Origin: Pseudovibrio sp947494035
Lineage (GTDB): Bacteria > Pseudomonadota > Alphaproteobacteria > Rhizobiales > Stappiaceae
Length of the DNA stretch: 64,000 bases
Direction: 5' to 3'
NCBI GenBank assembly: GCA_947494035.1
Contig: CANLTN010000004.1
Span: forward strand, 62,001-126,000
Position 1 is the first letter of the stretch. Each line of letters begins with the position of its first letter. The notes below the pieces were generated by a model, which was given only the letters and a program-made list of their open reading frames with translations, did no database searches and was not told the origin of the DNA. Positions 46,800 to 54,974 of the stretch are shown here, piece after piece. The position numbers and the translations under genes are program-made.

Positions 46800-47212
46800 G
46801 CCCATGCGTCACATCAGTACATACACGTATGCATCATGAATATAGATGGTGCACAAACAGGTGATATGTTGGCGCAACAGCAGACGAAGAAACTGGAAAA
46901 GTCGCAGGCACCGTCCCCGTCGACGGTCCAACTTTCTCCTCTAGCATCATCGGCATTGCTTCAACCGGTGTTCCAATCTCCAAGCTGATCCTTGGCAAGC
47001 CAACCACCTCAACCAATGTTACCGGTGCACCTGCTGACGATGGCTACCTTTCTGAAGACGACATTGCGAACAGCCTCATCAAGCCGCTCCTCGCCAAAGA
47101 GCCAGATTTTGCGGGCGGGATGGGTTGGCAGTATCCAACAAAATATGGTTCAGACATCGGAACCGATGGCTGGGCAGCCGCCATGGCCACCGCGCTTGGC
47201 AACAACTCCTAG
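46800..47212 (+). pseudogene. Decayed 3' end of a probable GH18-type glycoside hydrolase gene
   Basis: A frame ending in TAG at 47210-47212 reads protein-like sequence back to a stop at 46862: GKVAGTVPVDGPTF, then GIASTGVPISKLILGKP, and GGMGWQYPTKYGSDIG. These resemble the C-terminal part of GH18 chitinase-like enzymes (a PxSKLxLGKP strand followed by a GxMGWQY strand near the end). Upstream, another frame reads YIHVCIMNIDGAQTG, which fits the preceding GH18 strand, so a one-base frameshift separates the two. There is no start codon. The rest of the gene is missing. Confidence 0.55.
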
Positions 47213-47288
47213 CACTAGGCACAACGGAGCAGGTGTTGTTCCGCCACTCTCGGGCAAACGCATAATCCGTTCGCCAAACAACAAAAAA

Positions 47289-47306
47289 GGCCCGCAAAAG
47301 CGGGCC
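47289..47306 (-). terminator. Terminator of ettA
   Basis: GGCCCGC and GCGGGCC form a 7-bp stem with a four-base loop. On the minus strand TTTTTTGTTG follows. Confidence 0.88.
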
Positions 47307-47330
47307 TTAATTCTCTCAAGGAAACAAGCC

Positions 47331-48980
47331 TTAACGGGTAAGTGGCTTGTACTTGATGCGGGTTGGGTCTGCTGCATGAGCACCCAAACGGCGAACCTTG
47401 TCTTTTTCGTAGTCTTCAAAGTTACCTTCAAACCACTCGACGTGACTATTACCTTCAAAGGCCAACATATGCGTTGCAAGGCGGTCAAGGAACATACGAT
47501 CGTGCGAGATAACAACCGCACAACCTGCGTAGTTCTCAAGCGCATCTTCAAGCGCTGCAAGGGTCTCGGTGTCAAGATCGTTGGTCGGCTCATCGAGCAG
47601 CAGCACATTTGCGCCGGACTTCAGAACCTTGGCAAGGTGCACGCGGTTACGCTGACCACCCGAAAGGTCGCCAACTTTCGCCTGCTGAGCACCACCCTTG
47701 AAGTTGAAGGAAGAACAGTAAGCGCGGGAGTTGATCTCTTTCTTATCAAGATAGATCACCTCAGCGCCTTCAGAAATCTCTTCCCAAACGGTCTTGCTGT
47801 CGTCCAGTTTATCGCGAGACTGATCCACATACCCAAGATGCACGCGTTCACCAAGTGCCACTGTACCGCTGTCAGGTTTTTCCTGACCGGAAAGCAGCTT
47901 GAAGAGCGTTGATTTACCAGCACCGTTTGGACCGATCACACCAACAATACCACCACGTGGCAGTTTGAAGGAAAGATCGTCAATCAGCAGACGGTCACCA
48001 AAGCCCTTGGACACGTTTTCCAAATCGATAACATTGTTACCCAGACGCTCACCAACAGGAATGAGGATCTGTTCGATAGACGGCATACGCTCTTCCTGAG
48101 CAGCCACCAGATCGTCATAAGCCCGGATACGCGCTTTAGACTTGGTCTGACGACCCTTCGGAGACATACCCATCCATTCGCGTTCGCGCTTGATCGCACG
48201 GGAGCGAGCCATATTTTCACGGCCTTCATGCTCCATACGCTTGGTCTTTTTCTCAAGGTATGTGGTGTAATTGCCTTCGTAAGGAATGCCCTGACCGCGG
48301 TCGAGCTCCAGAATCCAGCCAGTTACGTTATCAAGGAAGTAGCGATCGTGGGTGATGATCAGCACGGAGCCCTTGAATTCACGCAGGTGGCGTTCCAGCC
48401 AGTGTACGGTTTCAGCGTCAAGGTGGTTGGTTGGTTCGTCGAGCAGCAGCAAGTCAGGCTCGGAAAGCAGAAGCTTACAAAGCGCAACACGGCGGCGCTC
48501 ACCACCGGAAAGGTTCACAACAGAGCTGTCGGATGGAGGGCAGCGCAGCGCTTCCATTGCCATCTCAACCTGGCTCTCCAGGTTCCACAGGTCCTGCGCA
48601 TCAATGATGTCCTGCAGCTGAGCACCTTCTTCAGCGGTCTCATCTGAGTAGTTCATCATCAGTTCGTTATAACGATCCAGAAGCGCCTGCTTATGCGCAA
48701 CGCCTTCCATAACGTTTTCGAGAACATTTTTTTCCGGGTCCAGATGCGGCTCCTGCGGCAGGTAACCAATCTTGGCACCTTCTGCAGCCCACGCTTCACC
48801 AGTGTACTCTTTGTCCAGACCAGCCATGATCTTCAAAAGAGTAGACTTACCTGCACCGTTTGGACCAAGGATACCGATCTTCGCATCCGGGTAGAAAGAC
48901 AGGTGAATGTTATCGAGTACTTTTTTTGCACCGTAGGCCTTGGAGACCCCGTGCATGTGATAGATGAACTGGCGCGCCAT
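47331..48980 (-). CDS. ettA: Energy-dependent translational throttle protein EttA (ABC-F ATPase)
   Basis: 549 residues from the ATG at 48980; the frame is open about 42 codons upstream without support. Two ATPase domains face each other: Walker A GPNGAGKSTLLK and GPNGAGKSTLFK, signatures NLSGGERRRVALC and DLSGGQRNRVHLA, Walker B LLLLDEPTNHLD and VLLLDEPTNDLD. The inter-domain linker has the ABC-F arm, with MEHEGRENMARSRAIKRE (core EGRENMARSRAIK). There are no membrane segments. It binds the ribosomal E site and gates translation according to ATP/ADP. Confidence 0.97.
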   Translation of the reverse strand: MARQFIYHMHGVSKAYGAKKVLDNIHLSFYPDAKIGILGPNGAGKSTLLKIMAGLDKEYTGEAWAAEGAKIGYLPQEPHLDPEKNVLENVMEGVAHKQALLDRYNELMMNYSDETAEEGAQLQDIIDAQDLWNLESQVEMAMEALRCPPSDSSVVNLSGGERRRVALCKLLLSEPDLLLLDEPTNHLDAETVHWLERHLREFKGSVLIITHDRYFLDNVTGWILELDRGQGIPYEGNYTTYLEKKTKRMEHEGRENMARSRAIKREREWMGMSPKGRQTKSKARIRAYDDLVAAQEERMPSIEQILIPVGERLGNNVIDLENVSKGFGDRLLIDDLSFKLPRGGIVGVIGPNGAGKSTLFKLLSGQEKPDSGTVALGERVHLGYVDQSRDKLDDSKTVWEEISEGAEVIYLDKKEINSRAYCSSFNFKGGAQQAKVGDLSGGQRNRVHLAKVLKSGANVLLLDEPTNDLDTETLAALEDALENYAGCAVVISHDRMFLDRLATHMLAFEGNSHVEWFEGNFEDYEKDKVRRLGAHAADPTRIKYKPLTR

Positions 48981-49153
48981 GGACTGCCTGCATCTCCTGA
49001 TCTGTGTCAACAATGATTTCTCTGGAGAGCACTCATAGTGGAAGCCGCGCCATCGGGCAATGCATAACGCTTCAGCGATGATCAAATCTGCTGATTTTTC
49101 TAGCAAGACCGCATGTTTCTCGGCAGTAACGGCCGCCCCGTAACATAGAAAAA

Positions 49154-49178
49154 GGGCGGCAGGTTTACACCGCCGCCC
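49154..49178 (-). terminator. Terminator of the CbiM-like gene
   Basis: GGGCGGC (49154-49160) and GCCGCCC (49172-49178) form a 7-bp stem. On the minus strand TTTTTC follows. It is 26 bp after the stop. Confidence 0.82.
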
Positions 49179-49203
49179 CTATTCTGAATAAACCGGTAAA
49201 GTC

Positions 49204-49869
49204 TTATGCCAGCTTGAGCTGTGGAACCACTGTCAGATTCCGTACAATAACGTTGCCTTCAACAGCCTTCAGGCCCTTCACAACAACAAAGGTAACAACA
49301 GGCTCAAGCGCAACAATCGCCAGATAAGACAGCGCGAACTGGCCCCATGCGGTGAACGGCGTCGCAACGTCGCCAACCATCAGCCAGAAACCAACCATGC
49401 CGGTTACGCCAGTGTAGTACATGGCATCCAGCTTCACGATCTGCGCAAAGTTCACACGCTTGGTCAGCTTCTTCTTAAACAGCGCGCTTCCGCTCAGGTA
49501 GTGAACAGAGATCAACGGCAGCATCAAAGACAAGCTGTTGATGCCCAGGTGGTAAAGGTCCTGCGGGTCAAAAACGAGCCCCTGAAACAGCAAGCCAATA
49601 GCAAAGCCAAGAAGCACAGGCGTAAAGCCAAGTGTCAGGTACATTGCCATCGCGCCAACGAAGTGAAGCTCAGATGGCCCGACGGACATATGGAAACTCT
49701 GCATGAAAATGGAGAAGAACCCTGCGGCAAGCAGTGTTTTCAGTGGTGTAAGCGGATTCTTCAGGAATTCTGAAACCTGCTGTCTACAGCCCCAGACAAA
49801 AACGCCAACTGCGCTTGCATTGGCGGCGATTACCTTGGCCGCCGAAACGTAACCCGGTTCAATATGCAT
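49204..49869 (-). CDS. CbiM-like energy-coupling factor transporter membrane component
   Basis: 221 residues with about six membrane segments. It begins MHIEPGYV; the N-terminal Met-His-Ile is the metal-binding hallmark of CbiM/NikM substrate-binding proteins. Later motifs include SVGPSELHFVGAMAMYLTLG (core GPSELHFVGAMAMYL) and FQGLVFDPQDLYHLGINSL (core FDPQDLYHLGIN). A cobalamin riboswitch lies directly upstream, which supports a cobalt uptake role. No CbiN, CbiQ or CbiO gene is adjacent, so partners are elsewhere or absent. AGGAG precedes the ATG. Confidence 0.85.
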   Translation of the reverse strand: MHIEPGYVSAAKVIAANASAVGVFVWGCRQQVSEFLKNPLTPLKTLLAAGFFSIFMQSFHMSVGPSELHFVGAMAMYLTLGFTPVLLGFAIGLLFQGLVFDPQDLYHLGINSLSLMLPLISVHYLSGSALFKKKLTKRVNFAQIVKLDAMYYTGVTGMVGFWLMVGDVATPFTAWGQFALSYLAIVALEPVVTFVVVKGLKAVEGNVIVRNLTVVPQLKLA

Positions 49870-49927
49870 CTCTTATGCTCCTCTTCGCACCCACCGTGCG
49901 ATGGCACCCGTATCGGGCTGAGTTTAT

Positions 49928-50095
49928 GTCATGTCGGGCAGGTTTCCTGGCTTGTGGCTTTTGCATCTTTCGCCTTCCCAGAGATCACCTCCAGTGGCTT
50001 GCATGAAAGATGCACCACGTAACAGTTGCGGGGGCAGCTGCGGCTCGGGCCCATCTTTGGTCGTCCCTACCACATTCCCTTTTCATCTAAGAGGC
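49928..50095 (-). promoter_or_regulatory. Cobalamin riboswitch
   Basis: On the minus strand the conserved parts occur in order: GGGAATGTGGT, GCAGCTGCCCCCGCAACTGT (here CTGCCCCCGCAACTGT), GCCACTGG, GGGAAGGC, and the B12 box AAGCCAGGAAACCTGCC. This is the adenosylcobalamin-type aptamer. The end is about 60 bp before the CbiM-like ATG, so expression falls when B12 is sufficient. An adjoining pair, GAGGCCAAGCCTC, lies upstream of the aptamer. Confidence 0.94.
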
Positions 50096-50238
50096 TTGGC
50101 CTCTTGTTGAACCCAACAGCGGGAATATCCTAGATTAGGAAAGGATATACAACTGGGAAAATTGGATAGCTTGGGATAAGCAGTTCTCGGGAGACTTCAG
50201 AAAGGCCATTTGGCCGCGAGAAGTGCAGGCAAAAAAAG

Positions 50239-50264
50239 AGGCGTGCACCCGTTGGTACACGCCT
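50239..50264 (-). terminator. Hairpin with T-run, probable terminator
   Basis: AGGCGTG and CACGCCT pair with extra matches towards the loop. On the minus strand CTTTTTTTGCC follows. It lies 223 bp beyond the HAD-like gene and could end that transcript or a small RNA. Confidence 0.55.
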
Positions 50265-50486
50265 TTAAGATAGTTGACACTCCCCCATCCGAGTGCCAGC
50301 CGAAGCTGTATTCAGAGGTATCAGAGTGCCTCAACCATTCATTGATCTTGGTCAAACCAGATAAAATTACTTCTCAAAAAAGCAGAAAATATTCTCTGCC
50401 ACGAATGCATCCAGCACTTCAATCGTTTAAAACTACAACGACCAAAATATAGATCATCAAAACCTCTACAAAGGTCTTAGTATATT

Positions 50487-51305
50487 CTACGGATTATTGC
50501 TGAAGCCGCTCGTTGCTGGGGCCTGCCACGAAAATCTCCTTAGCCAATGCTCATCGGGAGAGATCACAAAATTCCAGGAGCTTCCCGGCGCTTCACCTTC
50601 ATATGACGTTACATCAGAAGCACGCGCAGACGCCTGGTGTCCGGCTGCTATCTGGATTTTAAGCACGCCCTCGGCTTTGCCCGCAAGCTCCAGCAAGCCT
50701 AAATCGTCTTGCGTGTGCCCCAAGAAAACCTTCGGCGTCGTCCCAATCCGTTCCCATATGGAGCGAGCAAGATCCGTTGACGGCGTTGCATTCTCGCGAT
50801 GAATCACCTCAATCACACGAAAGCGCTTCAGCCCGTAATTCAGCTCGACCATGGTGCGATCCACTTCATGATCGCCAAAGCTCAGAACCCAGATTTGAAA
50901 TTGATGCGCTTTCAGGAATCCCACCAACTCTTTCAAGGGTTGATAGGCAAACTCCCGGTATTTAGCGCTAGAACCCGTCGGCCCGCTTGAGGAAAGAAGA
51001 GCGCTTACCTGTTTGCTATAACTAGCAAAACTGCCCAGACTTCCGTCTGCATTTGGAGAGATAATTTTGTCATCTGCACCCGATAGGGCCTCACTCCACA
51101 AAGCCCCATCACCAACCACAACCGCAACCCGCTCATCAACCTTCACAAATTCCGGGCTGCCAGCATTCGCCATACGCTCGATGCTTTCCACGATACCATG
51201 GCGCACGTTGGTGGAGCTCCAGCTTGGAAGGATATTATCCCGCTCACCGCCGGTTGGCTGTAATACTGAAACCGCTGAATATAAAAATAAGCTGGACCAC
51301 TGCAT
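50487..51305 (-). CDS. HAD-like protein lacking the catalytic nucleophile
   Basis: 272 residues. The opening HGIVESIERMANAGSPEFVKVDERVA (core SIERMANAGSPEFVKVDER) matches HAD-family acid phosphatase-like proteins of the pattern GSPDFVPPxERIAxFDNDGTLW. At the catalytic site it reads VVVGDGALW, so the nucleophile Asp (position 64) is Val and the Thr is Ala. The late motif is LGHTQDDLGLLELAG where active enzymes have GNSDGD. Enzyme activity is therefore unlikely; a binding or structural role is possible. The N-terminus has a short hydrophobic stretch (about 5-15) that could be part of an export signal. The region downstream is gene-free. Confidence 0.7.
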   Translation of the reverse strand: MQWSSLFLYSAVSVLQPTGGERDNILPSWSSTNVRHGIVESIERMANAGSPEFVKVDERVAVVVGDGALWSEALSGADDKIISPNADGSLGSFASYSKQVSALLSSSGPTGSSAKYREFAYQPLKELVGFLKAHQFQIWVLSFGDHEVDRTMVELNYGLKRFRVIEVIHRENATPSTDLARSIWERIGTTPKVFLGHTQDDLGLLELAGKAEGVLKIQIAAGHQASARASDVTSYEGEAPGSSWNFVISPDEHWLRRFSWQAPATSGFSNNP

Positions 51306-51651
51306 CGCTCAAGTTCACCTGAAAGTTGTTCAAGCAAGATTGAGACATACAATGCACATCAATTACCCATAAAAAGTGAACTATCTGCGACTGTGAAAAT
51401 AGAAGAGAAACAGTATTTATAGACGTGATATCTATTCTTTCAAATTGAAGTCTAATACGAGCAATAACCAGCACAAACACTACTGCACACCAAATATTTA
51501 CTTACCATTTTCGTAAATTTTCAGGCCAGTCACGCGGCATACCCTCAAGCTCGATAGCTCCAGAAATAAAGCGGTGCTGATAATTAAAATTCTTAATAAA
51601 TGCTCAATAATTTAGATCAAATATACTTAGGAGTTTCTTGGGGTACCCAAA
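51306..51651. other. AT-rich divergent intergenic region
   Basis: 346 bp between the HAD-like gene and the large GGDEF-EAL gene. It contains promoters for both by position; GGAG at about 51630 serves the GGDEF-EAL gene. Nothing else is recognised. Confidence 0.4.
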
Positions 51652-54600
51652 ATGCATTTTAGAGCCCTTCTTCTTCCAATATTGCTTCTGCTCACTCTTC
51701 TTGGAATGGCATTACATTTCAACTCCGCCTCTTCGTATGCCTCCATTTTTTATCCCGACAGCAACGGACTGAATAACCAGATCAATCAGGCAGAGCTGCT
51801 CCTACAACAGCAAAACCTTTGGGCCATTCTATCCCTACTGCTGTTTGCAAGCGGAGTTCTTGGAATAGTGATTGTCTATTCCAAACTGTTTATTCAAGAG
51901 CGCATGCACGCAGCACACCTTTTCACAAATGCGTTGCTCCTCATCGGCCTTAGTGCACTGGCCTCGTTGTTGGTCGACACAATGCTGAACCTGCCGGAGA
52001 TCTCAGCACAATTTACGCTCTTGAACTCAAAGGTGGAGTTTGTATCGCAAACCGCTATCCATGCAGCTGCAGCCCACGCCGCAACAGCAGCCTTGATATC
52101 TGTTCTAGTTTACCTGCCACTGGCACATAAACTTCCTTTGCGCGCCACAATCATCCTTGGGCTCTCAGTCGGAGGCATTATCTACCCGGTTTACCTGATG
52201 GGGGTACATGGCCTACTCTTCCACACGGTCAACCAAGATACTGTTCTATCAATAGGTTATGATCAAATCGGCGGTGGGACCCTTGCCATTTTGCTGGCAA
52301 CATCTGTTGCGTTATCCGGCATCCTCGTCATGGGCTCAGAAAACCGGCCATCCTTACCTGAGTACATCCTACGCAATGCGCAGAGCAAAAACCTCCTGCA
52401 AATCAAAATCGGCATCGCTCTTATAGCTGTAGGCGGCGTAGGTTTTGCTGTGGGCAGCACAAGCATTTATTCAGGTGAATTCAACAGAGCGATCTACAAC
52501 ACACTCATCGCAACCGGTATGTCCATCACTTTAGGCATCATCTTTGGCGTGTTGACCCGAACAAAGATGATGTATCCGGCGATACTATTGAGCATGGCGG
52601 GCGGCCTCTCCGCAGTTCTTGGCAATGCGCAACATTTGAGCCTGACAGGCGCTGGCGTCTTGGCAGCGCTGGCATCACTCCTGTCTGTTGCAATCGCCCA
52701 GAGTATCTTTGCTGGCTCCAAAACGCACAAAGTCATGATCTGCTACACCAGCCTCGGCATTGGGTCTTTGATCGGACTTTTCGGGTTTACCAGCGCCCTC
52801 CCCTCGGACCATGCACTTTTCGGTTTCTCTCTCGACACCGTCCTCCTCCAGACAATTGGTGCAGCACTAACGATCCTCTGGGCCGGTGTGACCGGGCTCC
52901 TGCTCTTTTCCGCCCTGAAGTGTTCAGGCCTGTTCCTTAAGGCTGATGAGAGAGATCTGAATGAGCCTCCGGTTGCCTGCAGCATCCGCCATATGGAGAG
53001 CCTCATCGGCAAACTGGTCTGGCACGATGCCAAGCTGGACGAACGCCTGGCGATCCGGGACAACGATCCGCACGAGCGCCTTGCCTCCCTCTTCAACTCA
53101 TTCCTCGACAAGTTGCAAAGCGATGAAAAACGGCGGAAAATTACTGAAACATCAAACAGTAAGCACCAAGAGGAACTCAACACGCTCGCCACATTTGCAG
53201 AAGGGGCATTCGAAGGTCTTACCCTTTCAAGCAACGGCATTGTCATAGAGTGCAATCACGTTATCTACGAACTTCTCGGCTACTCTGCGGGGGAGCTATC
53301 CGGCAGCAACCTGCTGTCTTTTGTTGCGCCCGAATGCAGAGAGCAAGCCCGCGCCAACATCCTCGCCAACGAAGCCATCCCGCAGGAAAGTGTTCTGCTC
53401 AGCAAGTCGGGTGAGCGCATTCCGGTTGAAGTGAGGGGCCGTTTGATGGAAGTGGGAGGCGAGACCCTTCGCATTTCGGCCGTGCGGGACATGCGCAAGC
53501 AAAAGGAAGACGAAGCACGCATCCGGCACCTTGCCCAACACGATATGCTAACTGGCCTACCCAACCGGACATACTTCCGCGAGCGCTTTCAGCAAGCTAT
53601 TCAAACCCAGATGAGCGCCGATGGCGCCACCTCTGCGCTCTTACTCATAGATTTAGACCGCTTCAAAGATATCAATGACTTATACGGGCACCCCGTTGGC
53701 GACAAACTCATCCAGACCGTCGCGCACCGTCTCAACGCCTGCATAAGCCACCGCGACACGGCTGCACGCCTTGGCGGTGATGAGTTCGCGATCATTCAGG
53801 TCAACAATAAGTCAGAAGCTGAAGTTGGTCTGCTGACAAACAAGATCATTGATGTGCTGTCGAAGCCAATCCATGTAGGCAACAGCACCACTGTCAGAAC
53901 GAGTGCAAGCATTGGCATCGCCCTGATCCCCGACCATGGCAGCGATCCGGATGAACTCATGTCCAAGGCAGACATTGCCCTTTATGAGGCGAAGGAAGCT
54001 GGCAGGAACACATTTGCGTTCTTTGAAGCAAAGATGGAAGTGAGCATTCTACAGAGAAGAACCATGGAAAATGATCTTCGTAACGCCTTGAAAAAAGGGG
54101 AATTTCAGCTCCACTTCCAACCACAGGCACGCTCCGACACCCGCTTGATCGTCGGCTTTGAAGCACTTCTGCGCTGGAACCATCCGCAGAAGGGGCAGAT
54201 CAGCCCGAACAATTTCATTCCGGTTGCCGAAGAGAGCGGACTGATTGTTCCAATCGGTAGATGGGTGCTGAACGAAGCCTGCGCGCAGGCGGCGCTGTGG
54301 CCGAAGCAGTACCGCGTGGCGGTGAACCTCAGTCCGGTCCAGTTCAGTGATGAATATCTCATTGAGGAAGTGGAAAACGCACTGGCCAAAAGTGGCCTCT
54401 CTCCGGAGCGTCTGGAGTTGGAAATCACCGAGAGTGTGCTCATTCACGACAACCGCCGTGCCCTCGGTATCCTCAACCAACTCAAGGAGTTAGGCATTAC
54501 CATCGCGCTTGACGACTTCGGTATCGGCTACTCCTCCCTAAGCTATCTGCGCCGCTTCCCGTTTGACCGCCTGAAGATTGATCGCAGTTTTGTAAAGGGA

Positions 54601-54930
54601 GTAACTCACACGCCGGAGCTGGCTGCAATCATCCGTGCTGTCATCCATCTCGGTCAGGCTCTGGGCATGGAAGTCATCGCCGAAGGTGTTGAAACTGAAC
54701 CAGAATTAGCACTTCTATGCGCAGAATCCTGTGATGAGGTGCAAGGCTACCTGATTGGCCGTCCTCAAGCACTGGATGGCGAAATGGCAAAACATGTGAG
54801 CACCGCCGATCTGGGAATTCAGGCTCTGGACGAATACATCTCAGCCCTAAAGGAAGCCTCCCTGAAGCTGAAAGAGGCAGAAAAACAAGCAGTTAATGGT
54901 GTAGGAGAGCTATCCCACACGGGTGACTAA
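51652..54930 (+). CDS. Membrane PAS-GGDEF-EAL protein with an ammonium-transporter-like sensor
   Basis: 1092 residues. Residues 1-430 have about eleven hydrophobic segments and follow the Amt/Rh fold in part: GIIYPVYLMGVHGLL, GGGTLAILLATSVALSG, NLLQIKIGIALIAVGGVGFAVGS (core IALIAVGGVGFAVGS), FNRAIYNTLIATG and LQTIGAALTILWAGV. The two pore histidines of AmtB align with Ile213 and Tyr365, so transport of ammonium is unlikely. A PAS domain follows (about 505-620), then a complete GGDEF (GGDEF at 708-712) and an EAL (EALLRW at 837, DDFGIGYSSL, KIDRSF, AEGVETE). Both catalytic domains look active. It would couple an unknown signal to cyclic-di-GMP. Confidence 0.9.
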   Translation: MHFRALLLPILLLLTLLGMALHFNSASSYASIFYPDSNGLNNQINQAELLLQQQNLWAILSLLLFASGVLGIVIVYSKLFIQERMHAAHLFTNALLLIGLSALASLLVDTMLNLPEISAQFTLLNSKVEFVSQTAIHAAAAHAATAALISVLVYLPLAHKLPLRATIILGLSVGGIIYPVYLMGVHGLLFHTVNQDTVLSIGYDQIGGGTLAILLATSVALSGILVMGSENRPSLPEYILRNAQSKNLLQIKIGIALIAVGGVGFAVGSTSIYSGEFNRAIYNTLIATGMSITLGIIFGVLTRTKMMYPAILLSMAGGLSAVLGNAQHLSLTGAGVLAALASLLSVAIAQSIFAGSKTHKVMICYTSLGIGSLIGLFGFTSALPSDHALFGFSLDTVLLQTIGAALTILWAGVTGLLLFSALKCSGLFLKADERDLNEPPVACSIRHMESLIGKLVWHDAKLDERLAIRDNDPHERLASLFNSFLDKLQSDEKRRKITETSNSKHQEELNTLATFAEGAFEGLTLSSNGIVIECNHVIYELLGYSAGELSGSNLLSFVAPECREQARANILANEAIPQESVLLSKSGERIPVEVRGRLMEVGGETLRISAVRDMRKQKEDEARIRHLAQHDMLTGLPNRTYFRERFQQAIQTQMSADGATSALLLIDLDRFKDINDLYGHPVGDKLIQTVAHRLNACISHRDTAARLGGDEFAIIQVNNKSEAEVGLLTNKIIDVLSKPIHVGNSTTVRTSASIGIALIPDHGSDPDELMSKADIALYEAKEAGRNTFAFFEAKMEVSILQRRTMENDLRNALKKGEFQLHFQPQARSDTRLIVGFEALLRWNHPQKGQISPNNFIPVAEESGLIVPIGRWVLNEACAQAALWPKQYRVAVNLSPVQFSDEYLIEEVENALAKSGLSPERLELEITESVLIHDNRRALGILNQLKELGITIALDDFGIGYSSLSYLRRFPFDRLKIDRSFVKGVTHTPELAAIIRAVIHLGQALGMEVIAEGVETEPELALLCAESCDEVQGYLIGRPQALDGEMAKHVSTADLGIQALDEYISALKEASLKLKEAEKQAVNGVGELSHTGD

Positions 54931-54974
54931 GCCCGCGATCCAACAATCAAACCAAGGCAACCCAGCAGGACTTA

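Noticed and set aside
46992..47912. A 306-codon plus-strand frame
   Set aside because: It covers the decayed GH18-type remnant, the ettA terminator and the antisense of ettA, so it cannot be one gene.
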